A stretch of 64,000 bases of DNA, taken from the NCBI RefSeq assembly GCF_029714305.1, contig NZ_CP121647.1, positions 6,530,501-6,594,500 of the forward strand. Reading direction: 5' to 3'. Shown piece after piece: positions 14,924 through 25,316 of this stretch. The first letter of the stretch is position 1; every line of letters starts with the position of its first letter. The notes below the pieces were generated by a model, which had not been told where the DNA came from, did not search any database, and saw only the letters and a program-made list of their open reading frames with translations. The position numbers were made by a program, and so were the translations under genes. The stretch is from Bradyrhizobium sp. CB3481 (GTDB lineage Bacteria > Pseudomonadota > Alphaproteobacteria > Rhizobiales > Xanthobacteraceae).

Positions 14924-15546
14924 GCAAATCTGCGCGCCTGCATCCCGACGGCAAGATGCGATGCCCGTGGCCGGGCGAAGACCCGTTCTACATGGCCTAT
15001 CACGATACCGAATGGGGCGTACCCGAATATGACGACCGTGCGCTCTATGAAAAACTGATCCTCGACGGCTTCCAGGCCGGGCTGTCCTGGATCACGATCC
15101 TGCGCAAGCGCGACAATTTTCGCAAAGCCTTCGACGACTTCCAGCCGGAGAAGATCGCACGCTACAGCGAGAAGAAGGTCCATACGCTGATGAACGATGC
15201 CGGCATCGTTCGCAATCGCGCCAAGATCGAAGGCACCATTAATAGCGCCAAGGCTTACCTGAAGATTATGGAGGAAGGCCCGGGCTTTTCGAAGTTCCTG
15301 TGGGACTTCGTCGACGGCAAGCCCATCGTCAACCAGTTCAAGACCACGGCGAGCGTGCCGGCCTCGACGCCGGTGTCGGTGAAGATTTCGAAGGAACTCG
15401 GCAGTCGCGGCTTCAAATTCGTCGGCCCGACCATCGTCTACGCCTTCATGCAGGCGACCGGCATGGTCAATGACCACCTGGTCACCTGCTTCTGCCACGA
15501 AAGCTGCAGCGGCAAACTTCGCAAGCCCCGCCTCAAGGCCAAATGA
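14920..15546 (+). CDS. tag: DNA-3-methyladenine glycosylase I
   Basis: 208 residues. Tag removes 3-methyladenine from DNA as the first step of base excision repair. Recognisable features are CPWPGEDPFYMAYHDTEWG, LFDG-like KLILDGFQAGLSWITIL and the zinc-site residues in the C-terminal NDHLVTCFCHESC. The usual N-terminal Cys of the zinc snap is Cys15 (MRCPW). The start ATG overlaps the ygfZ stop by 4 bp, and its own stop overlaps the HD gene start by 4 bp. Confidence 0.95.
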   Translation: MSKSARLHPDGKMRCPWPGEDPFYMAYHDTEWGVPEYDDRALYEKLILDGFQAGLSWITILRKRDNFRKAFDDFQPEKIARYSEKKVHTLMNDAGIVRNRAKIEGTINSAKAYLKIMEEGPGFSKFLWDFVDGKPIVNQFKTTASVPASTPVSVKISKELGSRGFKFVGPTIVYAFMQATGMVNDHLVTCFCHESCSGKLRKPRLKAK

Positions 15547-16154
15547 CGCCGCGAAAATCGTCAACCGTCGCGAACCGCGCCTGGCAGCGGATGCTGTCGG
15601 GGCGGCGGCTCGATCTGCTCGACCCTTCCCCGCTCGATATCGAGATCGTCGACATCGCCCACGGCCTGGCGCGTGTGGCGCGCTGGAACGGTCAGACCAG
15701 CGGCGCGCATATTTTCTCGGTGGCGCAGCACACGCTGCTGGTGGAGACCGTGCTGCGCGAGCAGATGCCGCGCGTCGACGCCCGTTTCCGCCTCGCGGCG
15801 CTGCTGCACGACGCGCCGGAATATGTCATCGGCGACATGATCTCGCCGTTCAAGGCGGTGCTCGGCGGCGACTACAAGGTGGTGGAGAAGCGTCTGCTTT
15901 CGGCAATCCATATCCGCTTCGGCCTGCCGGCGGTTCTGGCCGACGAGATCACCAAGGCCATCAAGGCCGCCGACCGCGGCGCGGCCTATCTCGAAGCCAC
16001 CCATCTGGCCGGATTTTCGGAAAGCGAGGCCAAGCGCCTGTTCGGCAGGGACCCCGGCCTGCCTGCGTCCACGGTACGCGATTATCTGACACCCTGGACC
16101 GCAGCCCGGGCCGAGAAGCAGTTTTTGGCCCGATTTAGCCTCCTGCTTGGTTGA
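15543..16154 (+). CDS. HD domain phosphohydrolase (YfbR-like)
   Basis: 203 residues. HD residues are seen as HIFSVAQHTLLV, then AALLHDAPEYVIGD with the metal-binding His-Asp pair, and AADRGAAYLEA with the distal Asp. This arrangement matches YfbR-type 5'-nucleotidases and related phosphohydrolases acting on nucleoside monophosphates. The substrate here is unknown. It is the last gene of the ygfZ-tag-HD operon. Confidence 0.85.
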   Translation: MTPRKSSTVANRAWQRMLSGRRLDLLDPSPLDIEIVDIAHGLARVARWNGQTSGAHIFSVAQHTLLVETVLREQMPRVDARFRLAALLHDAPEYVIGDMISPFKAVLGGDYKVVEKRLLSAIHIRFGLPAVLADEITKAIKAADRGAAYLEATHLAGFSESEAKRLFGRDPGLPASTVRDYLTPWTAARAEKQFLARFSLLLG

Positions 16155-16243
16155 TCGGCTATCCCAAACCTGCTTTCACCGCCCGGTCACCGGGCCTATA
16201 ATCCCGGCAAAAGCCTGCTCAGGGAACGTCTTTAGGGATCATC

Positions 16244-16750
16244 ATGCTTCACGTCTGCTCGCTTGCCGCACTTCCCGAGACCGTGCGGGCCACCGGCGCC
16301 AGCCATATTCTCACCGTGATGGCCAATGTCGACCAGGTGCAGCGTCCGGCTTCGGTGCTCGAGGCCAACCACCTCAAGGTGTCGATGGACGACATTATCG
16401 AGCAGATGGACGGCTTCGTTGCGCCGTCGGTCGAGCACATCGAGCGGGTGCTCAATTTTGTCCGCGGCTGGGACCGCAGCGCGCCGATGGTCGTGCATTG
16501 CTATGCCGGCATCAGCCGCTCGACGGCGAGCGCCTTCGCCGCGGCCTGCGCGCTCAATCCGAACCGCGACGAGATCGAGATTGCTCGGCAAATCCGGGCA
16601 CGCTCGCCCATCGCCTCGCCCAACCGGCTGATCGTCAGCCTCGCCGACAAGGCGCTGGGACGCGAGGGGCGGATGCTGCGCGCGCTCGATGAAATGGGCC
16701 CTGGCAGCATGACCGTCGAAGGCCGGCCCTTCCAGCTCGATCTGGAATAG
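16244..16750 (+). CDS. Protein tyrosine phosphatase-like protein
   Basis: 168 residues. The CX5R active-site loop is VVHCYAGISRSTASA (Cys near residue 86, Arg six later), and the general-acid Asp may be in SMDDIIEQMDGF. This is the dual-specificity/tyrosine phosphatase fold; alphaproteobacterial relatives are annotated as tyrosine phosphatase family proteins of unknown substrate. It has its own start at ATG 16244, 89 bp after the HD gene. Confidence 0.85.
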   Translation: MLHVCSLAALPETVRATGASHILTVMANVDQVQRPASVLEANHLKVSMDDIIEQMDGFVAPSVEHIERVLNFVRGWDRSAPMVVHCYAGISRSTASAFAAACALNPNRDEIEIARQIRARSPIASPNRLIVSLADKALGREGRMLRALDEMGPGSMTVEGRPFQLDLE

Positions 16751-16922
16751 AACCTGTGCACTCCCCACGGCTGTGGCACGAAAAAGCCATATCCGTTGCT
16801 GCGAAGCGTGCGACATTGCCCGGGCTTGATTTGAACTTTTAGCGGGCAAAGCCCCACAGAGGATTGCAGCCGGGCCGCCGACATGGCCGGTTAGCGCCCT
16901 GACGCGCCCGCCGGGAGGCCTG

Positions 16923-19646
16923 ATGTTCGAAGACCCCTTCGTTTTCTTCGCGCTCGTAATAGCAATTGTCGCGCTGATTTTCGCGCGGAAGGCCATGAAT
17001 CAGGTGGCGGAGCTGCGCCAACGCCTGGAGGCGATCCAGGCCGCGCCGGCCACCGTCGCGCCACCCGTGCCTCCGCCGCTCACGCCGTTTGAACAATTCG
17101 AGCAGAGCCTGCCGCCGGCTTCGACCGCGGCCGCCGCGCCGACACCGCCGCCTGTTCTTCCCGAGATCGAATCTGCTGCGCCCGTTTTGCCCTCCGAAGC
17201 CCCGGAGCAAGCTGCAGGCGGCGCGACACCGCCACCGCCGCCTCCCCCGCTCCCGCAGCCGGGCCGCGGCTTCGAGGAAACCATCGGCACCCAATGGGTA
17301 GTGTGGGTCGGCGGCCTGACGCTTGCCCTGGGCGGCTTCTTCATGGTGCGCTATTCGATCGAGGCCGGCCTGCTCGGCCCCGGCGTGCGCACCATTCTGG
17401 GCGGACTGTTCGCGCTGGCCCTGCTGTTGGCCGGCGAATGGACGCGCCGCAAGGAGAGCGTGTCTTCCATTGCCGCGCTGCCAATCGCCAATATCCCGGC
17501 GATCCTGACCGCTGCCGGAACGGCGGTGGCGTTCGCGACGGTGTACGCCGCCTACGCGCTATATGACTTCCTGGTGCCTGCCACCGCGTTCGTCCTGCTA
17601 GGTCTGGTGGCGATGGGCACGCTGGCCGCAGCACTGCTGCATGGCCCGGCGCTCGCCGGCCTCGGCATCGTCGGCGCGTTCGCGACGCCAGTTCTGGTGT
17701 CCTCAGGCAAGCCCGACTTCTGGGCGCTCTACATCTATCTCGCGATCGTCACCGCCGCAGCCTTTGGCTTGGCGCGCGTCCGGCTGTGGCGCTGGCTCGC
17801 GGTCACCACGATTGCCTTCGCGCTGTTGTGGACATTCCCCTGCTTGCAATGCGGCCCGTCGATGGTCGGCCCGCATGCGTTCCACGTGCTCGTCGGCTTC
17901 ATTCTCGCTGCATTACTCGTGGTGTGCGGCTTCATGTTCGGCCCGCCGGCCGACGCCGGCGAAGTCGAGCCGATTTCGTCCGGTTCGCTGGCGGCCTATC
18001 TGCTTGGCGCCACCTTGATTGTGCTGAACAGTTTTCATGCCGATATGGCGATGGTCGTGTTCGGCGTGCTGGTGGCCGGCAGTCTCCTGGTCGCCTGGCG
18101 CAGCGATGCCGCCACCGGCGCCGTCGGCGCCGCTGCAGCGCTGGTCTTCGTCGTGTTCGCCGAATGGGCGGTTCGCGCCAACTCCGACATGCTGGTGCTG
18201 CCCGGCGGGCCGCTGCAGGGCATCGGACCGAGCGCCACGGACGGATCGGTGTCGGTGCATTTGATATCGGCCGCGATCTTCGCCGCGGGCTTTGGGATCG
18301 CTGGCTTCCTGGCGCAAGGCCGCTCCACCGGGCCGATCATACCGGTGATCTGGTCGGCAGCGGCCGTGTTCACGCCGCTGGCGCTGCTGGTCGCTCTCTA
18401 TGCCCGCATCGCGCTTCTCGACCGCTCGATCCCGTTTGCGATTCTCGCGGTGCTGCTGGCCGCGGCCAATGCCGCGGCGACCGAGATCCTCAGTAAGCGC
18501 GAGGACCGTCCAGGCTTGCAGGCCGCGATCGCGCTGTTTGCGACCGGCACCCTCGCGGCGCTGGCACTGGCGCTGACCTTTGCGCTCGAAAAAGGCTGGC
18601 TGACGATCGCGCTCGCGCTGATGTCGGCAGGCACGGCCTGGATCTCGACCCAGCGGCCGATTCCATTCCTGCGCACGCTCGCCGCCGTCCTCGCCGGCAT
18701 CGTCGTGCTGCGCATCGGCTATGAACCGCGCATCGTCGGCCATGCCGTCGGCACCACGCCGATCTTCAATTGGCTGTTGTGGGGCTATGGCATCCCTGCC
18801 GCCTCATTCTGGGCGGGCAGCATCCTGTTGCGTCGCGGCGGCGATGATGCGCCGCTGCGGACGGTGGAATCTGCAGCGATCCTGTTCACGGTGCTGCTGG
18901 CGTTCATGGAAATCCGCCACGCGGTGAATCATGGCGACGTCTATTACGCGAGCGCAGGTCTCACTGAGATCGCGCTGCAGGTCTGCGTGGCGCTCGCCAT
19001 GGCGATCGGGCTGGAGCGGCTGTGCCTCCGTACCGGCAGCGTCATTCACAACGCCGGCGCGATCCTGCTGACGGCCTTCGCCGGCCTCGCAACATTGTTC
19101 GGGTTGCTGCTATTGGAGAACCCGATGCTCGGGTGGATCGATGTCGGCGGCGTCGTGATCAACCTGCTGCTGCTCGGCTACGCCTTGCCCGCGGTGCTCG
19201 CGCTGCTGTTGTCCTACGCCGTGGCCGGCCAGCGTCCGGTCGTCTACGCCAACACGATCGCAGCCGCCGCACTTGTTCTCGCGCTGGCCTATGTGACGTT
19301 TGAGATCAGGCGAATCTATCACGGCGCGGTCATCTCGGATGGCCCGACCAGCGGCGCGGAACAATACACCTATTCGATCGCCTATCTCGCGTTCGGCGTA
19401 GCGCTGCTCGGCATCGGCATCGTCGTTAACTCGCAGCGCGCGCGGCTGGCGTCCGCCGTGGTTATCGGGCTGACGATCCTGAAAGCGTTCCTGATCGACA
19501 TGTCGACGCTCACCGGTGTCTACCGGGCGCTGTCCTTCATGTGCCTCGGCCTGGTGCTGGTGGCGATCGGCTGGCTGTATCAGCGAATCCTGTTTCGCAG
19601 GCAGGCGCCGGTGCCGGCTGCTCCGGCCGCACCGGCAGGAGAATGA
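16923..19646 (+). CDS. DUF2339 large multi-pass membrane protein
   Basis: 907 residues, ATG 16923 with GGGAGG upstream. The N-terminus has one anchor (FVFFALVIAIVALIFA), a coiled stretch, and a Pro-rich linker (about residues 40-115). It then has some two dozen hydrophobic helices starting with TQWVVWVGGLTLALGGFFMV, the usual DUF2339 opening. Pfam links the family to predicted inner-membrane proteins without known function. It ends 3 bp from the convergent chemotaxis receptor gene, with no terminator visible between them. Confidence 0.88.
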   Translation: MFEDPFVFFALVIAIVALIFARKAMNQVAELRQRLEAIQAAPATVAPPVPPPLTPFEQFEQSLPPASTAAAAPTPPPVLPEIESAAPVLPSEAPEQAAGGATPPPPPPPLPQPGRGFEETIGTQWVVWVGGLTLALGGFFMVRYSIEAGLLGPGVRTILGGLFALALLLAGEWTRRKESVSSIAALPIANIPAILTAAGTAVAFATVYAAYALYDFLVPATAFVLLGLVAMGTLAAALLHGPALAGLGIVGAFATPVLVSSGKPDFWALYIYLAIVTAAAFGLARVRLWRWLAVTTIAFALLWTFPCLQCGPSMVGPHAFHVLVGFILAALLVVCGFMFGPPADAGEVEPISSGSLAAYLLGATLIVLNSFHADMAMVVFGVLVAGSLLVAWRSDAATGAVGAAAALVFVVFAEWAVRANSDMLVLPGGPLQGIGPSATDGSVSVHLISAAIFAAGFGIAGFLAQGRSTGPIIPVIWSAAAVFTPLALLVALYARIALLDRSIPFAILAVLLAAANAAATEILSKREDRPGLQAAIALFATGTLAALALALTFALEKGWLTIALALMSAGTAWISTQRPIPFLRTLAAVLAGIVVLRIGYEPRIVGHAVGTTPIFNWLLWGYGIPAASFWAGSILLRRGGDDAPLRTVESAAILFTVLLAFMEIRHAVNHGDVYYASAGLTEIALQVCVALAMAIGLERLCLRTGSVIHNAGAILLTAFAGLATLFGLLLLENPMLGWIDVGGVVINLLLLGYALPAVLALLLSYAVAGQRPVVYANTIAAAALVLALAYVTFEIRRIYHGAVISDGPTSGAEQYTYSIAYLAFGVALLGIGIVVNSQRARLASAVVIGLTILKAFLIDMSTLTGVYRALSFMCLGLVLVAIGWLYQRILFRRQAPVPAAPAAPAGE

Positions 19647-19649
19647 TCG

Positions 19650-21338
19650 CTAGGCGGCGCGGACCGATTCGAGGAATTTGGCGACCTCGACCTTGAGTCG
19701 GTTGCTGTCGCCGGACAGCAGCTGCGCCGCGGACAGGACGTGCGAAGAGGCCGTCTCCGTCTCGGTCGCGCCGCGTTGCACGTCGGTGATGTTGGCGGAG
19801 ACCATCTGCGTTCCCGCCGCGGCCTGCTGCACGTTGCGCGAGATTTCCTGCGTTGCCGCGCCCTGCTCTTCCACCGCGGCTGCAATGGCCGAGGAAATTT
19901 CGGAGAGCTTGCCGATCGTGCCGGAGATTTCCTGGATCGCAGAAACCGAGTCCTCGGTCGCGGCCTGGATGCCGGTGATCTGCTGACCGATCTCGCCGGT
20001 CGCCTTCGCGGTCTGTTCGGCCAGCGCCTTCACTTCCGACGCAACGACCGCAAAGCCGCGGCCGGCCTCGCCGGCGCGTGCCGCCTCGATGGTTGCATTG
20101 AGCGCGAGCAGATTGGTCTGGCCGGCGATGTTGTTAATCAGCTCGATCACGTCGCCGATGCGCGCGGCCGCCTTCGACAGTTCGCTGACGCGGTCATTGG
20201 TTCGTGCGGCCTGATCCACGGCATCTCCGGCCATTCGCGCGGATTCCTGCACCTGCCGGCTGATCTCGGTGACCGAGGATGCCATTTCCTCGGTGGCCGA
20301 GGCGACCGACTGCACGTTGGTGGAGGCCTCTTCCGAAGCCGAGGCGACGGTGGTGGCGAGCTCCTGCGCGCGCTCGGCGGTCGAAGTCAGCGTGCCTGCC
20401 GACGCCTCGAGCTCGGTCGATGCCGAGGAAACAGTTTCGACGATCTGGCCGATCATCGCTTCGAAGTCGCGCGTGATGGTGTCGACGCGGCGGCCGCGCT
20501 CGATTTTGGCTTCGGCATCGCGGGCTGCGGCTTCGTCGGCCGCCTTCTTGGCAATCAACGCATCCTTGAAAACCTGCAGGGCATCGGCCATCGCGCCGAT
20601 CTCCGTCTTCTCGCCGCGGCGCGCCACTTCGGCGGACAGATCGCCGTTTCCGAGCGCCTGCATCGGTTTTACGATGGAAGCAATGCCGCGCGACAGATCG
20701 CGGACGAGATAGACCCCGACGCCGATGCCGCAGATGACAACCGCGGCGACAATGCACAAAACCAGCCAGAAGGCGAAGTTGTAACCTTCGGCGGCCTGCC
20801 TGGTCGCGGTGTCCGCGCCCTTGTTGTTCAGGTCGATGGATTTTTCCAGGAACGCATCGGATTCCGCGGCGATGACGGCGACCTTCTTGGAGATGGCCTC
20901 GCTCGCCTCATGCGGGATGCGGCCGATGCTCGCGCGCGACAGCTCAATGACTTCCTGCACGCCCGTGATGTATCTGTCCCAGGCGCGCACCCAGTTCTCG
21001 TGCAACGAACGCTCTTCCGCCGTGGCAATCGAGCGCTCGTAAGCCTTGCGGTCCTTTGCAATCCTCTCGAGGATGCCGGCCAGCCGCTTGTCGTTAGCGG
21101 CCTTCGCCTCCAGCGTTTCCGCCATGACATGGGCGCGGAGCGCAATACGGAACAGGTTGATGTCGGCGCGCAGCTCACCGAGCACGCGGACGCTCGGCAG
21201 CCAGTTACCGGCGATTTCCACCGTGTGGGCGTTGATCGTCTGCATGCTGCGGATTGTCAGAAAGCCCATGCCGGACATCGCGATCAGCATGAATGCGATC
21301 ACGGCAATGACTTTGGCGCGAATGGAAAGGGCGGACAT
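19650..21338 (-). CDS. Methyl-accepting chemotaxis protein
   Basis: 562 residues. TM1 is at about residues 9-29. A four-helix-bundle ligand domain (about 30-185) carries [22 protein letters not shown]2 (about 187-209) is followed by HAMP ([18 protein letters not shown]), and the cytoplasmic signalling hairpin has the conserved tip [20 protein letters not shown]. It senses an unknown stimulus across the inner membrane and modulates CheA. No che genes are adjacent, so it is an orphan receptor. The C-terminal CheR-binding pentapeptide is absent. Confidence 0.95.
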   Translation of the reverse strand: MSALSIRAKVIAVIAFMLIAMSGMGFLTIRSMQTINAHTVEIAGNWLPSVRVLGELRADINLFRIALRAHVMAETLEAKAANDKRLAGILERIAKDRKAYERSIATAEERSLHENWVRAWDRYITGVQEVIELSRASIGRIPHEASEAISKKVAVIAAESDAFLEKSIDLNNKGADTATRQAAEGYNFAFWLVLCIVAAVVICGIGVGVYLVRDLSRGIASIVKPMQALGNGDLSAEVARRGEKTEIGAMADALQVFKDALIAKKAADEAAARDAEAKIERGRRVDTITRDFEAMIGQIVETVSSASTELEASAGTLTSTAERAQELATTVASASEEASTNVQSVASATEEMASSVTEISRQVQESARMAGDAVDQAARTNDRVSELSKAAARIGDVIELINNIAGQTNLLALNATIEAARAGEAGRGFAVVASEVKALAEQTAKATGEIGQQITGIQAATEDSVSAIQEISGTIGKLSEISSAIAAAVEEQGAATQEISRNVQQAAAGTQMVSANITDVQRGATETETASSHVLSAAQLLSGDSNRLKVEVAKFLESVRAA

Positions 21339-21508
21339 CAGCGGCTGCTCTCGAAGTTGGAGACTGGCGCCACTGAATTATGAGGGAACGACCGTCAATC
21401 TTCGATGCGCCGGGAATATTCGGCAGTGGTAAGCCGCAGATTCCAAACGAGAGTTAATTGCCGCTCCGTAGAATTACTCGGGTCGCGCACCTCGCCCGGG
21501 CTGGAGCA

Positions 21509-21742
21509 TCAACCAATGGATTCGGCGACCAGGCGAATCCTGAACACCGGCCGCTTGGCCTCGTCCAGCAGCTCCATCTGCCACTCGGCGTTCTGCTTCA
21601 GGCTGCGCGAAAGACTTCCCAGCAGGTTACCGCAGACCTTGGTCATCTCGGCCCAGGCGGCCTCGCGGGTTTCGAATTCGGCCCCCTGATCGGACGCACC
21701 GGCGTAGCTGCCATGGCTGATCCGAAAAAAATACAGCGGCAT
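21509..21742 (-). CDS. DUF6894 family small protein (third copy)
   Basis: 77 residues from the ATG of MPLYFFRISHGSYAGASDQG; sixteen further codons upstream are open, but the family begins at MPxYFF. The acidic turn QGAEFETREAAWAEMTKVCG and the C-terminal ELLDEAKRPVFRIRLVAE match the two copies at 4.0-4.5 kb. It stands alone and I found no EcfG-type promoter upstream. Function unknown. Confidence 0.75.
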   Translation of the reverse strand: MPLYFFRISHGSYAGASDQGAEFETREAAWAEMTKVCGNLLGSLSRSLKQNAEWQMELLDEAKRPVFRIRLVAESIG

Positions 21743-21908
21743 AGGTAATCTCTGTGTTTGGGCCGCCTCCCGGCCTTCTATGCCGGTCATTTCGAGCCAG
21801 ATTCGCTACCATGGCGTGAATGCGCGCGCCCGTATGACTACGGGCTCCCGCAACTGCGACAGCGATGGAATGGCAGAAAATCCGGCGGCCGGACGCCGCC
21901 GTCAGCGA

Positions 21909-22514
21909 TCAATCGGTCGACCGGCGCAGCTCCGGCGCGCCCTCGGTCCTGGCCGGTTCGGACTTCACCGGCTCGGGCTTCACCGGCTCAAGCTTGGCGC
22001 TCTCGACCGCGGGAGTCTCGACCCGCGCCGTCACCTCGGCACGCGCATCGGCCGCCGCGCGCGACGATTCATCCCGGCGATGCAATGAGCGCGGCCGCGA
22101 AACGGAGCGCGCCATCAGCATCTGCGAGGCGCCCTGGTGGCGGAAATCGCAATAGGCAAAGCCCATGCCCGAAACGGAGCCGCGGAACGAGCGGTCGTCA
22201 CGCTTGTCGAGGTTGAAGCACGGCTCGAACGGCAGGCCCTTGATGGAGGCGCAGACGGACTGGCCGCGAATCTGCAGCGTATTCCCCGGCAGGCGCACAT
22301 GGCGGATCGGGCCCGAGCCGCTGAACTGGATCGAACCGGCAGCGCCGAGATCGTCGAGAATGCGCCCCGCGCCACGGGTGCCGTCGAAACAGGTGAAGGC
22401 GAAAACCTTGCCGCTGACAAACCTGCGTGCCTCGTCAGCGTTCATCATCCCGGCCACCGCAGGAACGATCGTCGCGACTGCCGTGACGGCCCCCAGAACC
22501 AAACGCGCAAGCAT
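21909..22514 (-). CDS. Secreted hypothetical protein with Pro/Glu/Lys repeat tail
   Basis: 201 residues. A signal peptide (MLARLVLGAVTAVATIVPAVA) is followed by a globular part with FVSGKVFAFTCFDGTRGAGR, SIQFSGSGPIRHVRLPGNTL and four Cys (FTCFD, SVCAS, EPCFN, AYCDF) that could form disulfides in the periplasm. The last 45 residues are low complexity and include tandem EPVKPEPVKSEP units, with a matching DNA-level repeat near 21960-22000. I do not recognise a named domain. It may bind a wall or envelope component, but that is guesswork. Confidence 0.75.
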   Translation of the reverse strand: MLARLVLGAVTAVATIVPAVAGMMNADEARRFVSGKVFAFTCFDGTRGAGRILDDLGAAGSIQFSGSGPIRHVRLPGNTLQIRGQSVCASIKGLPFEPCFNLDKRDDRSFRGSVSGMGFAYCDFRHQGASQMLMARSVSRPRSLHRRDESSRAAADARAEVTARVETPAVESAKLEPVKPEPVKSEPARTEGAPELRRSTD

Positions 22515-22670
22515 GCAGCTACTCCAACTTTACAAGAGCGCGGGCGCCCGCCTCGGCGTGAGCGTGAAACCGGGACCCCAACGTACCGGACTCATGCTGC
22601 CTTTACCCGCTGCTTACCATACCAACCGTGGCGACATTGAAGCACGTTGGTTGGTAAAGTCTGAACGGCG

Positions 22671-23657
22671 TTAGACAATTTTTACCACGATTCGACCGCG
22701 GACTTGGCCCGCCAGGATTTGTGCTCCGGTTCCAATGACTTGGTCAAGGTTAATTTCCTGAGTGATATCAGCCAGTTTGGTCTTGTCCAAGTCACTGGCG
22801 AGACGGTTCCAGGCAAGCTTTCGCTGGGGTAGCGGACACATCACGGAATCGATGCCCAGAAGGCACACCCCGCGCAAAATGAACGGTGCAACGGACGACG
22901 GCAGATCCATACCGGCGGCGAGGCCGCAAGCGGCGATGGCGCCGCCATATTTCGTCATCGACAGCAGGTTGGCGAGCGTGGTCGAGCCGACGCTGTCGAC
23001 GCCGCCCGCCCAGCGCTCCTTGGCCAGCGGCTTGGCTGCCCCGGCCAACTCGGCGCGATCGATGACCTCGGCGGCACCGAGACCCCTAAGGTAGTCGGCT
23101 TCCGACATCCGCCCCGTGGACGCTATGACGTGGTAGCCGAGTTTCGACAGCACAGCGGTAGCGACCGAGCCGACGCCGCCGGCGGCGCCGGTCACCACGA
23201 TCGGACCGCTCTTGGGCGTCAGGCCGTGCTTCTCCAGCGCCAGCACCGAGAGCATCGCGGTGTAACCGGCGGTACCGATCGCCATCGCGTCGCGGGTCGA
23301 CATGCCGTCAGGCAGCCGCACCAGCCAGTCGCCCTTGACCCGCGCTTTCTCGGCATAGGCGCCGAGATGGGTTTCACCCATGCCCCAGCCATTGCAGACG
23401 ACCTTGTCGCCGGCCTTCCAGTCCGGATGCGAGGATTGCGCAACAGTGCCCGCGAAATCGATGCCGGCGATCATCGGAAAGCGGCGCACCACCGGCGCCT
23501 TGCCGGTGACGGCGAGGCCATCCTTGTAGTTCAGCGTCGACCATTCGACCGCGACCGTGACGTCGCCGTCCATCAGTTCGGCTTCGTCGAACTGCGTCAG
23601 CGCGGCGGTGGTACCCTTCTCCGCCTTGTCGATCCTGATGGCCTTGAACGTTGCCAT
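22671..23657 (-). CDS. acuI: Acrylyl-CoA reductase, MDR superfamily (AcuI/YhdH)
   Basis: 328 residues, ATG 23657 with GGGGAG upstream. The medium-chain dehydrogenase fold lacks the structural zinc Cys cluster. Recognisable parts are [18 protein letters not shown], the NADPH-binding [19 protein letters not shown], and the C-terminal [14 protein letters not shown] typical of YhdH/AcuI. The enzyme reduces acryloyl-CoA to propionyl-CoA with NADPH, removing a toxic electrophile. It lies just downstream of an MFS transporter gene on the same strand (44 bp); a functional link is not shown. Confidence 0.92.
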   Translation of the reverse strand: MATFKAIRIDKAEKGTTAALTQFDEAELMDGDVTVAVEWSTLNYKDGLAVTGKAPVVRRFPMIAGIDFAGTVAQSSHPDWKAGDKVVCNGWGMGETHLGAYAEKARVKGDWLVRLPDGMSTRDAMAIGTAGYTAMLSVLALEKHGLTPKSGPIVVTGAAGGVGSVATAVLSKLGYHVIASTGRMSEADYLRGLGAAEVIDRAELAGAAKPLAKERWAGGVDSVGSTTLANLLSMTKYGGAIAACGLAAGMDLPSSVAPFILRGVCLLGIDSVMCPLPQRKLAWNRLASDLDKTKLADITQEINLDQVIGTGAQILAGQVRGRIVVKIV

Positions 23658-23701
23658 GGCACACTCCCCGGACTGTTCTTTGTCGAGGAGTGTTTACCGC
23701 A

Positions 23702-24952
23702 TCAGGCGGGTTGTGCAACCGCCCGCGCGACCGGCCGTTCGACGATCGGCAGGTTGATCAGCGCCGACAGCACGCCGAACAGGATCGAGAGCCACCAGAT
23801 CGGCGTGTAGGAGCCGTACTGTTCGAACACGACGCCGCCGAGCCAGACACCGAGGAAGCCGCCGACCTGATGGCTGACGAAGGCAAAGCCGTATAGCGTG
23901 GCGAACCATCGCGTGCCGAACATCAGCGCGACCAGCGCCGAGGTCGGCGGCACCGTCGACAGCCAGGTCAGGCCGGTCGCGGCGCCGAATACGATCGCCG
24001 AGAAGCTCGAGATCGGAAACGAGATGAACGCCATGATCGACAGCGCGCGGGCAAGATAGATCAGCGAGAGGATGTAGCGCTTCGGATACTTGTTCTGCAG
24101 CCAGCCGACGCCGAGCGAGCCGATGATGTTGAAGAGACCGATGGCCGCGACCACCCAGCCGCCGGTCTGCGAGGAGACGCCGCGATCGGCGAGATAAGCC
24201 GGCAGGTGCACGGTGATGAAGGCAAGCTGAAAGCCGCAGGTGAAGAAGCCGATCACCAGCAGAACGTAGGAGCGATGCCCGAATGCTTCCGCCAGCGCGG
24301 TCTTGAACGACTGCTCATCCGCGGCACGTTCGTTGGATGGTGGCGCCGGCGGCGTGGCGATGGCCAGCGACAGCGGCACGATCAACAGCATGAGCAGCGC
24401 GAACACCGTCAGCGCTGCCTGCCAGCCGAAATTGTCGATCATCGCGACGCCGAACGGCGCGAACAAGAATTGCCCGAACGAGCCGGCGGCGGTGCCGAAG
24501 CCAAGCGCGATGCCGCGCCGCTCCGGCGGCAGCAGCTTGCTGAACGCCGACAGCACCAGGTTGAACGAACAGCCCGACAGCCCGAAGCCGATCAGCACGC
24601 CGGCGCCCATATTGAGTGACAGCGGCATCGTGGAATAACGCATCAGGAGAAGACCGGCGGCATAGAGCAGCGCGCCGACCACCATCACCCGCAGGATACC
24701 GAAGCGATCAGCAATGGCGCCGGCGATCGGCTGGCCGAGACCCCACAACAGGTTCTGCAGCGCCACCGCGAGCCCAAAGACGTCACGTCCCCAGGCGAAC
24801 TCACGGCTCATCGGCTGAACAAAAAAGCCGAGGCTGGAGCGCGGCCCGAAGCTGAGCAGCGCAATCAGGCAGCCGCAGATCATGATCACCAGCGGCGTCC
24901 GCCAGGTGCCAAGGCCAGAAGATGGATGAAGGTCGCCGTTTGCTGCCGCCAT
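23702..24952 (-). CDS. MFS transporter
   Basis: 416 residues from the ATG of MAAANGDLHPSSGLGTWRTP, with AGGGGAAACAC directly upstream. The long open frame before it runs into a family B repeat and is not coding. Twelve hydrophobic helices are evident; the first loop has SLGFFVQPMSREFAWGRD, a pattern of OxlT/monocarboxylate-type MFS proteins, and the central loop is charged (SNERAADEQSFKTALAEAFG). It moves a small solute across the inner membrane; the substrate is unknown. Confidence 0.9.
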   Translation of the reverse strand: MAAANGDLHPSSGLGTWRTPLVIMICGCLIALLSFGPRSSLGFFVQPMSREFAWGRDVFGLAVALQNLLWGLGQPIAGAIADRFGILRVMVVGALLYAAGLLLMRYSTMPLSLNMGAGVLIGFGLSGCSFNLVLSAFSKLLPPERRGIALGFGTAAGSFGQFLFAPFGVAMIDNFGWQAALTVFALLMLLIVPLSLAIATPPAPPSNERAADEQSFKTALAEAFGHRSYVLLVIGFFTCGFQLAFITVHLPAYLADRGVSSQTGGWVVAAIGLFNIIGSLGVGWLQNKYPKRYILSLIYLARALSIMAFISFPISSFSAIVFGAATGLTWLSTVPPTSALVALMFGTRWFATLYGFAFVSHQVGGFLGVWLGGVVFEQYGSYTPIWWLSILFGVLSALINLPIVERPVARAVAQPA

Positions 24953-25171
24953 GTGTTTCCCCTGGACATTCCGCGCCCGGAAAATGCCAGGCGAAAGGTT
25001 ACCGTGAGTTAATGCAACTGCATGGAAAGCCCAAGGGGCTGAAGAGAAAAATCTGTCGCCGCAGGGCAGGCCTGCAAAATTGGCGAGGACAATGAGAGCA
25101 ATTTGGAAGGCACGGCACCTTGCGCGCACGCCATTCGTTGGGGCAATAGGCAATCGGCCGCAACAAACTCC

Positions 25172-25296
25172 GCTGTCATCGTCCGGCCTTGTGCGCACTT
25201 GCGCACTAGGACCGGACGACCCAGTACGCCGCGGCCTGTCGGATTGGTCACAGCCTTCCCGGCGTACTGGATCCCCGCCTTCGCGGGGATGACGAT
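25172..25296. repeat. Dispersed palindromic repeat, family B, copy 2
   Basis: Begins CGCTGTCATCGTCCGG and ends CGCGGGGATGACGATG, with the shared core CCAGTACGCCGCGGCCT and TACTGGATCCCCGCC. It fills the gap between the leftward hydrolase gene stop and the leftward MFS gene. The internal GTGCGCACTTGCGCAC stretch is specific to this copy. Confidence 0.8.
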
Positions 25297-25316
25297 GGCG
25301 GGACGACGGAGAGAGC

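Noticed and set aside
19740..21383. 547-codon rightward open frame opposite the chemotaxis receptor
   Set aside because: Receptor motifs are on the minus strand; the rightward product is a low-complexity Arg/Gly shadow.
24953..25198. N-terminal extension of the MFS gene
   Set aside because: It reads through a family B repeat; a strong ribosome site is at the internal ATG.
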